A DNA stretch of 64,000 nt from Pseudobacter ginsenosidimutans (GTDB lineage Bacteria; Bacteroidota; Bacteroidia; Chitinophagales; Chitinophagaceae): contig NZ_CP042431.1 of NCBI RefSeq assembly GCF_007970185.1, positions 3,162,001-3,226,000 of the forward strand. The letters run 5' to 3'. The notes beneath the pieces were generated by a model. The model did no database searches, was not told the DNA's origin, and was given only the letters and a program-made list of their open reading frames with translations. Of this stretch, positions 51,874-61,904 are shown piece by piece. The number at the start of each line of letters is the position of its first letter. Positions within the stretch are counted from its first letter, which is position 1. A program made the position numbers and the translations under genes.

Positions 51874-52944
51874 TTGAAAGATCTGCATCAGCAAAAGGAA
51901 TTGATCAAAAGAATGTTGTCCGGCAATATCAGCCAGGAGGAAAAACATCAGCTCAGTCAGTTGATGGCAGATCCTGCTTTCAGCTCACTGTTCAATACAC
52001 TACTGGATGAGCAGGGAGGGGAGCTGGTGATGGAGCAGGATGAACAGGCGCAATTGTTCACCAATGAAAAGCTGGACTGGTTCCATCAACAATTACCAGT
52101 AGAAGATTCAGAAGCACCTGTATTCAGCATACACAGGCCGTTATGGAAAAGGATACTGCCTTATGCTGCAGCTTTGATTACAGCAGCCAGCGGTCTGTTG
52201 TTCTGGTGGTCCAATTCAGCAAAAGAACATAATACTTCTGTAGCACAGGAGATCAATAAAAAAAACGAGTATCCGGTACCGGTAGAAGAACCCGTTCAGT
52301 ATACAGAGCATTTCAACCAGGGGAAGCGTCGTTTGAAAGTGAAGCTGGCTGATGGTTCTGTGGTTACTATCGGCAGGAAGGGAAAGATCAGGTACCCGGC
52401 AGGTTTTGAAGGAAATACCAGGGATGTTTACCTGGAAGGTGAAGCATTCTTTGAAGTAGCCAAAGACGTGAACAAGCCATTCACGGTTTTCTCAGGAGAT
52501 GTTCGTACTCAGGTTCTGGGCACATCCTTCAAAGTGTCTGCATTGCCGAAATCAGCCGTGGAAGTTGCTGTGGTCACAGGTAAAGTGAGGGTAAGTTATC
52601 ATAGTGGAAAAATAGAAAACGATCTGGCCACCATGTTGCCGGGAGATAAGATAAGCTGGAAGAACAGTCGTCTTACCAAATTGAAAATGGACCCGAAAGA
52701 TGTACTGGCCTGGAAGCATGAGATGATGGTATTCAGGAAGCAATCCCTGGATGATATTCTCGATGTGTTCCGCAGGCATTACGGAGTTAATATAACAGTG
52801 ATCAATAAAGGATTTTTACGCGAGAAGATTTCTCTCACACTGGACGAGAAAATGCCACTTGAAAAGGCGATGAATGTGCTGTCTGTGACAGCAGGGTTCG
52901 ATCATTCAATCGATTCATTATCCAGGACCGTTACCATCAGATAG
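51874..52944 (+). CDS. FecR-family anti-sigma factor / transmembrane regulator
   Basis: A 356-residue regulator. The N-terminal cytoplasmic domain has KRMLSGNISQEEKHQLSQLM, one membrane segment lies at ~92-111 (PYAAALITAASGLLFWW), and the periplasmic FecR domain includes LADGSVVTIGRKGKIRYPAG and YLEGEAFFEVAKDVNKPFTV. A DUF4974-like C-terminus follows (FRRHYGVNITVINKG). The start appears to be TTG at 51874; the first in-frame ATG (51913) would cut into the conserved N-terminal helix. It would pass the receptor's signal to the preceding sigma factor. Confidence 0.9.
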   Translation: MKDLHQQKELIKRMLSGNISQEEKHQLSQLMADPAFSSLFNTLLDEQGGELVMEQDEQAQLFTNEKLDWFHQQLPVEDSEAPVFSIHRPLWKRILPYAAALITAASGLLFWWSNSAKEHNTSVAQEINKKNEYPVPVEEPVQYTEHFNQGKRRLKVKLADGSVVTIGRKGKIRYPAGFEGNTRDVYLEGEAFFEVAKDVNKPFTVFSGDVRTQVLGTSFKVSALPKSAVEVAVVTGKVRVSYHSGKIENDLATMLPGDKISWKNSRLTKLKMDPKDVLAWKHEMMVFRKQSLDDILDVFRRHYGVNITVINKGFLREKISLTLDEKMPLEKAMNVLSVTAGFDHSIDSLSRTVTIR

Positions 52945-52983
52945 AAGGTAGCAAAATAATTAAGTCAAGACGGGAAAAAATTC

Positions 52984-53005
52984 CTGCCTGCCGGGCAGCA
53001 GGCAG
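52984..53005 (+). other. Hairpin between fecR and the TonB receptor
   Basis: CTGCCTG (52984-52990) pairs with CAGGCAG (52999-53005). No T-tract follows, so it is unlikely to be a full terminator; it may influence the amount of receptor relative to FecR. Confidence 0.45.
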
Positions 53006-53035
53006 TGCTATGCACAATAATCAACAATAAACGGT

Positions 53036-56000
53036 ATGCGAATCTGTACAAGATCATCTTTTTTAAACCGGTTTGTAAAACAACCAGGGCTCTGCTGTTT
53101 CTTTTTATTGCTATTGTCCACCGGTAGCTTATCCGCGCAGGACCTGAATAAAAGGATCATCCTGAGCCTGGACAGTGCAAGCCTGGAACAAAGTATTCAT
53201 GAGGTGGCCAAAAAAGCTGATCTCCGCCTGTCTATCAGGGAGAAGCTGTTGTCAGGCAGTACCAAACGCGTCTCAGTTGCTTCGCAAACGCTCACAACAG
53301 GCGAAGCGCTGACAATGGTATTGTCTGGCACCGGTCTTCGCTATCGTGTGGTGGAAGGATATATTGTAGTGGAAACAGCGCCGGTCCGCGGCAATGTTGC
53401 CGGCCGGGTATTCGATGCTGAAGGCCGCGCCCTCAGTGGTGTGTCTGTTCATATCAGGGGAACGAAGAATGGAGATATCACCGATGAGAATGGCGCCTTT
53501 TCTCTTCCCGTTCCTGAAAAAGGAGCCACGCTCGTATTCAGCATGGTTGGTTTTAAGGAAAGGGAAATGAAAGTAACGGGTGAGTCGCAGAACCTCCGCG
53601 TAGTTTTGCAATCAAATACCGCTTCGCTCGAATCTGTAACGGTGCAGGCCAGACGACGCACCAATACCTCCGCTTCTGTATTGAATGAAAGACGCCGGGC
53701 AGCCATCGTGCAGGATGCGATCTCTGCCGAACAGATCCTGAAAACGGGTTCCATCACCACCACACAGGCGCTTTCAAAAGTATCTGGCGTTACCATCACA
53801 GATGATAAATATGTGGCGGTTCGCGGATTGGGCGACAGATCGGTGATCGGGCAGCTCAACGGCGTGAGGCTGGCATCCTCGGATCCCGACAGGAGCTCCA
53901 TCCCTTTGGACCTGGTGCCGGCATCCCTGCTGGATAATATCACCATCTACAAAACAGTTACTCCGGATAAGCCCGCTGATGCTGCAGCGGGCATCGTGGA
54001 ACTGAAAACGAAATCAGTTCCGGAACAACAAACGCTGGAGTTCATTGCACAGACAGGATTCAATTCCAATATCGGCATAGGCGGTAAATACAATAGTTTC
54101 TGGAATAGTGAAATAGGCGCATTCGGAAACCAGATAAAAGACAAGAATCTTTCTTCCGATTTCAAGAACCTCGCCACACAGTATCCCGGCGGTTTGGGGG
54201 CGGTCCAGAAAATGATCGCCAACAGTAATTACAGTCCTGATGCCTACAAAGAAGTGAATCGCATCAACAATATCATGCGTGGCTTCGATCCCGTGATGAC
54301 CACTGAATACAAAAAAGCGCCACTGAATCAATTGTACTCCGTAACCTATGGAAATAGTTTCGACGTATTCAAAAAACACAAGCTGGGGTTGATACTGGGA
54401 GGGAACTACTACCGCCGTTATACTGATATCAGCGGTGGTGACCTTACCCAGTACAGCATTTACCAGGGTGTGGTAACAGGAAATCCGGATGTGTACAGCC
54501 CGCGGAACATTCCGAACTATATAACCCCTAACAGCCTGTTCATGGGAAAGTACCAGACCTACAAGGAGAATACTGGTGTGGAGACCCTGAACTACGGAAC
54601 GCTCGCGGGCGTCACATACCGTTTCAGCACCCTGCATGAGATCAGCATGCAATACCTCGGCAGCTGGGGTGGCGAGAACACGGCCACTAATCTCTATGGA
54701 AAGTATGAATATACCGGACTTCCCGGTGATGTATATACGACAACCTGGTCCCTGAAACAAACTTTCAGGAACCTGAACACTTTCAACCTGCAGGGAGAGC
54801 ATAAATTTTTCGATAAAGAATACTCTCCCCGCCTGAGCTACAACCTCGCATCCTCTTCCTCCAAACAGAATGATCCAGATTTTCGTTTCGTAAGTCTCAC
54901 GGATTACAGACCTCGCAATGGCGCTTATTATTTCAAGCCTGCTATCGGGGATATGAGCGGTGCAGGAAGTTATGTGTATACCGATCACCTGTATGCGCTC
55001 ACTTCAGGATATGTGAATGGCGTGGGCGCTATCGGACTGATGCAGGCCGAGCCGAATGGCCGTCGCTGGCGCAACCTGGATGAACAGAATTACAACTATA
55101 AAGCAGACCTTATCCTTCCTTTCAAACTCCTGGGCCAACGCCAGGAATTCAAGACCGGTGTGAACTATCTCTACCGTGATCGCAGCTTCACGGAGAACCA
55201 GCTCTTCCTGCCCGGTTCCAATTTCTCACCCAACAAAGCTGTAACCCTTTACGATGTTTATGGAAATCTGAACACATTGGTGAGTAATAAAGTGATCGGT
55301 CTCTTCCTGCCTTCCGGCAGTAATGGAGAGGGACAAATGCCATTGAATGGTTTTCTGTACAATAGCCAGAAATCTCCCAACAACTATACTGGTTATTATG
55401 AGACCAATGCCTTTTATGGCATGCTGGATCTTCGGTTGAATGATAAGTTCAGAATGACCGGCGGTGTGCGTTTCGAGATGACGGATATCGGCTCTTCCGT
55501 TGATACGGCCGGCGTTTTCCTGGATCCTTCACTCACCGTGAAAGGGCCCGATGGTTCTTCCGTACCCATCAATCCTATCAATCCCAATACTGTTTATAAA
55601 GCTGATTACAAACCTTATTATTCAGTGAATGCCACTTACACACTGAACAGTAATATGAATTTCCGTGCAGCTTTCAATACCACGCTGGCAAGACCTGAAT
55701 TGAGGGAGATCACCAACATCTTCGAATTCGATGCCTTCCAGATGGGCCTGGTGGTAGGTAATCCGAACCTCATCAACCAACAAACGAAGAACCTGGATTT
55801 CCGTTGGGAATGGTTCACAGGTAAAGGTGAAGTGATTGCCATCTCTGCATTTGGTAAGCAGATCGAAAACCAGCTGGTAAAAGTGTTCACGCTGAAAACG
55901 GATGGCCTTGCAGCCAAATATCCTGAGTTCCCCGTGATCCAGTTCCAGAACGATCCCAATACCGGTAAGGTATGGGGAATGGAATTCGAAGTGGTACAGA

Positions 56001-56497
56001 ATCTCGGCAGGCTTTGGAAACCGCTGAAAAAATTCTTCTTCGGATCCAACCTGCTGCTGGCTCAGAGCGAGATCAAAAAAACAACAGAGCGTTATGCCGC
56101 CAATAAATCGCTTGACAGACATACCCCGCAGAACAGTCCATTATTCGAGCAGGCTCCCTACAGCATCAATGCATGGCTCAACTATGAAAACAATAAAACA
56201 GGAACGGACATCACGCTAACCTTCAACATGGTGGGAGAGCGCCTGGTGCAGATCAATCTCACCGGTGAGCCTGACCTCTATACACAGCCTGTTCCTTTCC
56301 TGGACCTGGTGCTCAGCCAGCGCATCAGCAAGAGAGTGTTGTTCAAAGGTTATGCAAAGAATATCCTGAACCCTGCCATCAAAACCGTGTATGCCAATCC
56401 GCAAACCGGTGGTAAATGGTATGGCAACGAGTATATCAACCGCAGCTTCAAAAGAGGCGCAGAGATCATGTTCGGATTTACTTACAACCCATTCTGA
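53036..56497 (+). CDS. TonB-dependent receptor with STN signalling domain
   Basis: A 1153-residue outer-membrane receptor. Signal peptide ends TGSLSAQ. The STN domain (~38-115, IILSLDSASLEQSIHEVAKK) is the part that would contact FecR. A carboxypeptidase-regulatory-like domain spans ~128-200 (GNVAGRVFDAEGRALSGVSV). The plug has LSKVSGVTITDDKYVAVRGL and IPLDLVPASLLDNITIYKTV, closer to FecA/ferric-type receptors than to SusC. The barrel ends FGFTYNPF. It is followed by two lipoproteins and three FAS1 lipoproteins rather than a SusD. Ligand unknown. Confidence 0.93.
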   Translation: MRICTRSSFLNRFVKQPGLCCFFLLLLSTGSLSAQDLNKRIILSLDSASLEQSIHEVAKKADLRLSIREKLLSGSTKRVSVASQTLTTGEALTMVLSGTGLRYRVVEGYIVVETAPVRGNVAGRVFDAEGRALSGVSVHIRGTKNGDITDENGAFSLPVPEKGATLVFSMVGFKEREMKVTGESQNLRVVLQSNTASLESVTVQARRRTNTSASVLNERRRAAIVQDAISAEQILKTGSITTTQALSKVSGVTITDDKYVAVRGLGDRSVIGQLNGVRLASSDPDRSSIPLDLVPASLLDNITIYKTVTPDKPADAAAGIVELKTKSVPEQQTLEFIAQTGFNSNIGIGGKYNSFWNSEIGAFGNQIKDKNLSSDFKNLATQYPGGLGAVQKMIANSNYSPDAYKEVNRINNIMRGFDPVMTTEYKKAPLNQLYSVTYGNSFDVFKKHKLGLILGGNYYRRYTDISGGDLTQYSIYQGVVTGNPDVYSPRNIPNYITPNSLFMGKYQTYKENTGVETLNYGTLAGVTYRFSTLHEISMQYLGSWGGENTATNLYGKYEYTGLPGDVYTTTWSLKQTFRNLNTFNLQGEHKFFDKEYSPRLSYNLASSSSKQNDPDFRFVSLTDYRPRNGAYYFKPAIGDMSGAGSYVYTDHLYALTSGYVNGVGAIGLMQAEPNGRRWRNLDEQNYNYKADLILPFKLLGQRQEFKTGVNYLYRDRSFTENQLFLPGSNFSPNKAVTLYDVYGNLNTLVSNKVIGLFLPSGSNGEGQMPLNGFLYNSQKSPNNYTGYYETNAFYGMLDLRLNDKFRMTGGVRFEMTDIGSSVDTAGVFLDPSLTVKGPDGSSVPINPINPNTVYKADYKPYYSVNATYTLNSNMNFRAAFNTTLARPELREITNIFEFDAFQMGLVVGNPNLINQQTKNLDFRWEWFTGKGEVIAISAFGKQIENQLVKVFTLKTDGLAAKYPEFPVIQFQNDPNTGKVWGMEFEVVQNLGRLWKPLKKFFFGSNLLLAQSEIKKTTERYAANKSLDRHTPQNSPLFEQAPYSINAWLNYENNKTGTDITLTFNMVGERLVQINLTGEPDLYTQPVPFLDLVLSQRISKRVLFKGYAKNILNPAIKTVYANPQTGGKWYGNEYINRSFKRGAEIMFGFTYNPF

Positions 56498-56524
56498 GAA
56501 TAATCGAATTCAAAAGAACTACGA

Positions 56525-58222
56525 ATGTCAATACGTTTACAATACAGTTCAGGTCTGATGGCAACTTTGTTGCTGCTGGCCGCCTGTAAAAAAGATAAGT
56601 CTGATTTCGGATTCGATAACCGGCCGGTGATCGACAACCAGAAGAAATCGAATGTGCGCATCGTGAACCTCAGCGCTTACAACCAGGTAGTTGCCGATGG
56701 CGACAGTCTCACCAATTTTGTAGTGCGGGGCCCGAGCGATCCCATGACCGGCAGATATCCCGGTACTAAATATTTCCCTGCTGATGGCAGGCTGGGTAAG
56801 ATCTGGGAGATACCTATGGATCTTTTCGGCACCGGGGATAAAACGGAGCTGACCATTTCAGATAAAAGTTACAGTGGTTTCAATAGCAGCGTTGGCTTTA
56901 CTGCCGAAAACAGTTACAGCAATCCTACAGATTATATCCTGCTTCCCTTCGAATATTTTACCGGCCAGCCTAAGATAGTGCCGGTAACAAGAGGCGTAAC
57001 TGGTCCGTCCAAACCTGATCATATCAAGATCAGGATCATCAACCTCACAGGCAATATCAATAATCCTGTATTCACTGAATTTGGTACGCAGGAAACACTG
57101 AACGGCGCTGTTACCCTCGCCTATGCAGATGGAACACCGGTAAGCGATAAAACAAGCCATATCAGTACAACCGCCATGGTATCTGAATATGTGGAGGTCC
57201 CTTACGGTACTTACCAGTTCAGGGTGTTGACTGAAAATGGAAAACAGTTCCCTTCTCCATTTTCCGGACTCAATTACAGGATCATCGATCCGGTTACCTC
57301 CACTTATTCCGATGATTACGGATCCAGCTCCAATCTTGTGTTCAATCCCGTTGCCGTGTATCAGCCCGGTGGTGTGTATACGGTGATCGTAACGCCTCAG
57401 CGATTCAATTATCATATCAATGAAATGACGGAGGAATCATTCCTCTATCAGAATTCTATGCAGGTGATCACTGATATCAGTCCAGCTGCCAATGCTACTT
57501 ATTTCAGGATGCAGGCTGTGAATGCGCTGCGCGATGAGGAGATCAGTTTTGTTGCAAACAGCCAGGCAGTAGGCGGCGCATTGAAATTTGGCGAAGTTGG
57601 TACTTATGCCAACCTGATCAATGGCGCTTTCAAGGTGGAAGCGAAGAATGCAGCAGGACAGGTAATCGCAACTGCTGAGCAGGAATTGAGGGCCAATATG
57701 AATTATACAGCCTGGTTGTATCCTGCAGCAGATGGAGCGGCAAAACTCTTGATCGTTGCCAATGATCTGAGTGGCGTGCAATACGCCGGCGGATCGGAAG
57801 ATGGCACCTACGACAGGTTGAAGCATAGCTTCTTCCTCTTCAAACGCTTCCTGAATTTCTCTCCCGACAATCAATACATCACTTACACACTGGATAACGG
57901 ACAACCGATCAGCACCAATGGCAGCGTGAATCTGCAACCAGGCATTCCCGTTATAGTACAGCCTTACCTGGGCACAACAATCCATACGCCTTCCTACCAG
58001 ATCATGGCTTACCGCTCAGCGCCAGCTGTTGTTCCCGGTACCTGGGCAAATGATATACCTGTATTGCATTCGGAAGATTTCATCGCAAGAAAATCCCTGT
58101 ACAACAACGCCGGCAAGGCTTTGCCGGTACATGAGAACGGGATCTTCACGGTGGCGCTTATCGGAAGTGCCGGCAGCATTGCGCCCAAAGCGAAAATGAT
58201 GATCGTAAAACATAACAAATGA
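56525..58222 (+). CDS. Surface lipoprotein with DUF4397-like beta repeats
   Basis: A 565-residue lipoprotein (lipobox LAAC, then KKDKS). Repeated beta-sandwich-type segments resemble the DUF4397 pattern: SNVRIVNLSAYNQVVADGDS, IKIRIINLTGNINN with YVEVPYGTYQFRV, and YFRMQAVNALRDEEISFVAN. The domain name is a tentative match; no enzyme motif is visible. It begins 27 bases after the TonB receptor and overlaps the next gene by 4 bases, so it probably works with the receptor on the cell surface as a binding protein in the position of SusD. Confidence 0.7.
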   Translation: MSIRLQYSSGLMATLLLLAACKKDKSDFGFDNRPVIDNQKKSNVRIVNLSAYNQVVADGDSLTNFVVRGPSDPMTGRYPGTKYFPADGRLGKIWEIPMDLFGTGDKTELTISDKSYSGFNSSVGFTAENSYSNPTDYILLPFEYFTGQPKIVPVTRGVTGPSKPDHIKIRIINLTGNINNPVFTEFGTQETLNGAVTLAYADGTPVSDKTSHISTTAMVSEYVEVPYGTYQFRVLTENGKQFPSPFSGLNYRIIDPVTSTYSDDYGSSSNLVFNPVAVYQPGGVYTVIVTPQRFNYHINEMTEESFLYQNSMQVITDISPAANATYFRMQAVNALRDEEISFVANSQAVGGALKFGEVGTYANLINGAFKVEAKNAAGQVIATAEQELRANMNYTAWLYPAADGAAKLLIVANDLSGVQYAGGSEDGTYDRLKHSFFLFKRFLNFSPDNQYITYTLDNGQPISTNGSVNLQPGIPVIVQPYLGTTIHTPSYQIMAYRSAPAVVPGTWANDIPVLHSEDFIARKSLYNNAGKALPVHENGIFTVALIGSAGSIAPKAKMMIVKHNK

Positions 58223-59436
58223 TGACAATGCAACTGATAAAAAAGATACTCCTGCTCATCCTGGTGGTAAGTTGTGTTACCGGATGTACCAAGGTGGACT
58301 ATACGAAGATCGATGAGCCAGCTTACCTGCGCGTGTTCAATAATTTCAACTACGGCTTCAGCCTGGGCGATAAGGATAAGAAAGTACCCTTTCTCTGTAT
58401 GATCATCAATCCTACTTTCGATGCCGAAGGCAAGCCCAATGGCGGACAGATCGTGGGAGATTTCCTGGACGTTCGGGATTATTATGCGCCTCCTTATCCT
58501 TCACATGTTGGCTCCAGCACTTCCGTGAACAATCCGGAATATCCCGGCAAGGAAAACGTACTGGTTGGACCGATCGTGAATGGTTACGATCTCAGCAGCT
58601 GGGCGCAGATCCCGTCCGGAACGCATCGCTTCGTATTCTTTTACAGACCAAAGAACAGCGTGCCTTATTTTAAACTGGACCGCAACCTGATTGGTGATGT
58701 GATGAAGGACACCACCCTTACGCTTACTCACCATGAAGTGTATACGATGCACCTTCTGCAGAAAGATTATTTGACGAAAGAGAATGGTGTTCTCCTGAGA
58801 CAGGAAACCTTTCTCAAGCAGCCTCTGAGCGATTCCCTTGCTTACGTGAATTTCTATAATTACAGCGCCAGTGGCTTCCAGGAATCTTCCGATGATATTA
58901 AACCCGAAGTGTTCAAGATGGGCCAGTTCCAATATGGCATCAAAGACAAGATGGATATTTTCCTTACTATCTATTCCGACCAGGTGTCTGCCCTCACGGA
59001 TGGCGGCAGATACAGGTTCAACGCAATACCGGGATATAAGGGTAAATACTTTGCTTCCGTTGAACGTAATATCAGTTCTGCTGCCGTGGCCTCCTATCAT
59101 AGTTACCCTGTTTTTCCGAATCCCGCAGAGAATGGCAACGTTACACAAAGCTGGCAGATGTGGGACTTCTTAAGCCCTGGCATGAACCCGGCCAATAAAC
59201 CTTACCACGTAATGGATACTAAAACAGATGGCAACTGGGCTTCTCTGGCCTGCCTTAATCTTGGGCTGGAAAAACCCAGCCCTCACAATGGCGCCGTATT
59301 GCCCAATATGCTGGTGAATATCCATTCCGGTGTTCATAATCCCAGAACATTCGCCACGGTGAATACGATTGAAGTGATAAATGGCGGCGTATATCTCACC
59401 ACAATACAACGGAAATATCCGGCTCCGGTGTATTGA
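58219..59436 (+). CDS. Lipoprotein of unknown function in the FAS1 operon
   Basis: A 405-residue lipoprotein (VTGC lipobox). I do not recognise a defined family; segments such as PAYLRVFNNFNYGF, IPSGTHRFVFFYRP and LAYVNFYNYSASGFQ recall the beta-sandwich style of the preceding gene, so it may be a distant relative. No catalytic motif is visible. The start overlaps the end of the preceding gene (ATGATGACA at 58219), giving ATG 58219 or 58222, or the third in-frame ATG at 58228. Coupled translation suggests both proteins form part of one surface complex. Confidence 0.65.
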   Translation: MMTMQLIKKILLLILVVSCVTGCTKVDYTKIDEPAYLRVFNNFNYGFSLGDKDKKVPFLCMIINPTFDAEGKPNGGQIVGDFLDVRDYYAPPYPSHVGSSTSVNNPEYPGKENVLVGPIVNGYDLSSWAQIPSGTHRFVFFYRPKNSVPYFKLDRNLIGDVMKDTTLTLTHHEVYTMHLLQKDYLTKENGVLLRQETFLKQPLSDSLAYVNFYNYSASGFQESSDDIKPEVFKMGQFQYGIKDKMDIFLTIYSDQVSALTDGGRYRFNAIPGYKGKYFASVERNISSAAVASYHSYPVFPNPAENGNVTQSWQMWDFLSPGMNPANKPYHVMDTKTDGNWASLACLNLGLEKPSPHNGAVLPNMLVNIHSGVHNPRTFATVNTIEVINGGVYLTTIQRKYPAPVY

Positions 59437-59477
59437 TACCGGAAACGTATAACCGAATCTGAATATTAATTCTTTGT

Positions 59478-60560
59478 ATGAATACATTTTTCAAGTCACT
59501 CAAAATAGCTCTCGCGGCGGTAGTATTACTGAGTTCCTGTGAGCACGACAACCTGGAAGTGCCGAAGCCAAACGAGAATATCCGTCCTGCGGCTGACTTC
59601 ATCAGGAACAACTATGATTTCCGCTTATTCTATTCGGCCCTCGAATATACTGGCCTGGTGAACGAGCTCAACGCGCCGGGCCCTATTACGGTGCTGGCTG
59701 TGCCTGATAATGGCTGGAGTGCCATTGGAGTGAATACGGAACAACAGGTCCGCAGTTTGAATAAAGACAGTCTCCGTCATGCCCTGCAATACCATGTGTT
59801 GAAGAACAGGAGATGGATCACTACCGATTTCGCTACCAATGGGGTGGACGTTCGCCTCGAAACATTGGCCGGGGAAAGCGTGTATGTTTCTGCAGTAAAC
59901 AAGAACAACGATTATTTCTTCGGGGGCGCCAGGATCTCCCGCAAGGATATCATTCTCGCAAACGGAGTAATGCAGGTGATGAACAAATTCATGCAGTACC
60001 ATAAAGGGAAAACAGTGCAGGATCACCTCGCTGCAAAGCCTGAGTTCAGCCTGTTTGTAACCGGACTGAAGAAATTCGGAATCTGGGATGAACTGGCTAA
60101 CAAAGGTCCTTTTACCATTTTCGCGCCCGATAACGATGCGTTCGCCGCCAAAGGCATCACAGCTGAAACCATCAATAATCTCAATGTGGATCTGTTCCAT
60201 GCGCAACGTTTGTTCGGTGCTTATATCATATATCAAAGTCACTTCTTTGTATCTGATCAGCACGTGTTCAAATCTCTTGGGGCAGAATATTCCTATCCAT
60301 ACACGCTCAGGAATGATACCTGGTATGTGAACTTCGGAACAAGCCTGCTGCAGACCAATCCTTCCGATATATTCTTTACGCCCTATCCTGAATTGACATA
60401 CTTCAGACCAGTTCCGGGAGGATTGCCTGTGGTGATAGGAATGGTCACACAAAGCTCTTACAATTCGAAGCCCCTTGTATGGTATGACCATCTCTGTGAA
60501 AATGGGATCGTTCACCGCCTGCACGGACTGCTCGCGCTTCCTGCAGATGCCAGCAAATAA
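59478..60560 (+). CDS. Fasciclin (FAS1) domain lipoprotein, first of three
   Basis: A 360-residue lipoprotein (LSSC lipobox, then EHDN). Two FAS1 domains are seen: ~40-175, with GPITVLAVPDNGWSAIG and ALQYHVLKNRRWITTDF, and ~180-355, with GPFTIFAPDNDAFAAKGI and a final VHRLHGLLALP. FAS1 domains mediate adhesion or ligand binding; no enzyme activity is expected. It starts 41 bases after the previous gene. Confidence 0.9.
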   Translation: MNTFFKSLKIALAAVVLLSSCEHDNLEVPKPNENIRPAADFIRNNYDFRLFYSALEYTGLVNELNAPGPITVLAVPDNGWSAIGVNTEQQVRSLNKDSLRHALQYHVLKNRRWITTDFATNGVDVRLETLAGESVYVSAVNKNNDYFFGGARISRKDIILANGVMQVMNKFMQYHKGKTVQDHLAAKPEFSLFVTGLKKFGIWDELANKGPFTIFAPDNDAFAAKGITAETINNLNVDLFHAQRLFGAYIIYQSHFFVSDQHVFKSLGAEYSYPYTLRNDTWYVNFGTSLLQTNPSDIFFTPYPELTYFRPVPGGLPVVIGMVTQSSYNSKPLVWYDHLCENGIVHRLHGLLALPADASK

Positions 60561-60586
60561 TCGTTTTGAGTTAAAAAAGATTACAC

Positions 60587-61903
60587 ATGAAAACTTACAT
60601 ACAATACGGGTTCATTGCATTGATGCTCCTGGCATTGATCACAGGATGCAAAAAGGATGAATACATCCCGCCGCCCGAGGGAGAAAAGATCCCATACCAG
60701 GACCCCATGCACCAGCCTGTTGCTGAAATTTTGACGAACACTCCTTTGTTCCGCAAACTGATAGAACAAAGCAATATGGATTCCCTGCTAACTACAAAAA
60801 TGCCCCTCACCATCCTGGCTCCATCCGATGCCGCCATGCAGGCGGCAGGGTATACGGAAACAACCATAGCAGGTATGGCGGCTTTGGACGCGGATACCAT
60901 CGTAGCCCTTCACGTAGTAAGGAATACCATTACAAAGGATGAGTTGCTGCGTGTTGCAGGCAATTTGGAAACTGCCAGCCTGCTCAAAAAGAAAGGCCTC
61001 TATGTTCGGGGATACTATTACGGTGATGGACAGACGAACAATATTTCACGCGATGCATTTTGGTACAGGCAGATGCTGAAAGGTTTGGGTGATAAATTAT
61101 GGGTGAATGGTGTGCCTTCCGGAGACCTCAATAAAGCGAAGCCCGCTGAATATGGTTATGTATATGTGCTGGATAAAGTACAGGTAAGACCAGTGGGCCA
61201 ATCATTCTGGTCTTACCTGGAAACTGATCCCAGGTTCAGCATGTTCATTCAGCTGCAGAAGAAAGTAGACGAGCTGTTCGATCTCAAATACAGGAAAGTG
61301 TATGAAGAGAATACCGGCTGGGACCCCGGAGGCTGGGGCTGGGTAGATTCCAGGAGAACACAATATACACTGTACTATGATATTCAGGCTGACCCGTATG
61401 ACCCGAATGGCGATAGCTATACCGGTTTCAACACCATGTTTGCTCCAACCAATGATGCCTTTCATGCAGCCGGCTTCCAGACCATCGATGATGTGCTGGC
61501 TATGAATGAACAGCTCTTCAGGGAACCAGTATTCGACTTCAACACCTGGGAGATTTCTTCCTTTGGTTATGTGACCGATTCCATTTTTACCTACCACTGG
61601 GATTACGGATTGGACAACCAGCCTTATACAGGTCTTTATGGTAAGCGTGGGCCGGTAGCCAACCTGTTCTATGCGAACGATCTCAGGAATGAATACCTGG
61701 GAGATTTTATGATCAGTAGTTATGTGGGCTACTTCTACTATAGAATGCCTTTCAACTTCGGAGAGAAGGATGGTAAACCTACCGTGCAGGTAAAAGGTTC
61801 CACTGCAGAACCAGCCACTGTACTGGAAACCATCCCCACCCTGAGTGGGCCTCTGCACGTGGTTGACCGTTTACTGATTCCCAAAGACCTTAAAATGAAC
61901 TAA
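60587..61903 (+). CDS. Fasciclin (FAS1) domain lipoprotein, second of three
   Basis: A 438-residue lipoprotein (ITGC lipobox, then KKDEY). The first FAS1 domain (~45-205) contains MPLTILAPSDAAMQAAGY and DTIVALHVVRNTITKDEL. The second (~210-435) contains FNTMFAPTNDAFHAAGF and a final LHVVDRLLIPK, and is enlarged by a Trp/Tyr/Gly-rich insert near GWDPGGWGWVDS. The insert is absent from the neighbouring FAS1 proteins and could be a specific binding loop. One base separates its stop from the next start region, so the genes are coupled. Confidence 0.88.
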   Translation: MKTYIQYGFIALMLLALITGCKKDEYIPPPEGEKIPYQDPMHQPVAEILTNTPLFRKLIEQSNMDSLLTTKMPLTILAPSDAAMQAAGYTETTIAGMAALDADTIVALHVVRNTITKDELLRVAGNLETASLLKKKGLYVRGYYYGDGQTNNISRDAFWYRQMLKGLGDKLWVNGVPSGDLNKAKPAEYGYVYVLDKVQVRPVGQSFWSYLETDPRFSMFIQLQKKVDELFDLKYRKVYEENTGWDPGGWGWVDSRRTQYTLYYDIQADPYDPNGDSYTGFNTMFAPTNDAFHAAGFQTIDDVLAMNEQLFREPVFDFNTWEISSFGYVTDSIFTYHWDYGLDNQPYTGLYGKRGPVANLFYANDLRNEYLGDFMISSYVGYFYYRMPFNFGEKDGKPTVQVKGSTAEPATVLETIPTLSGPLHVVDRLLIPKDLKMN

Positions 61904-61904
61904 C

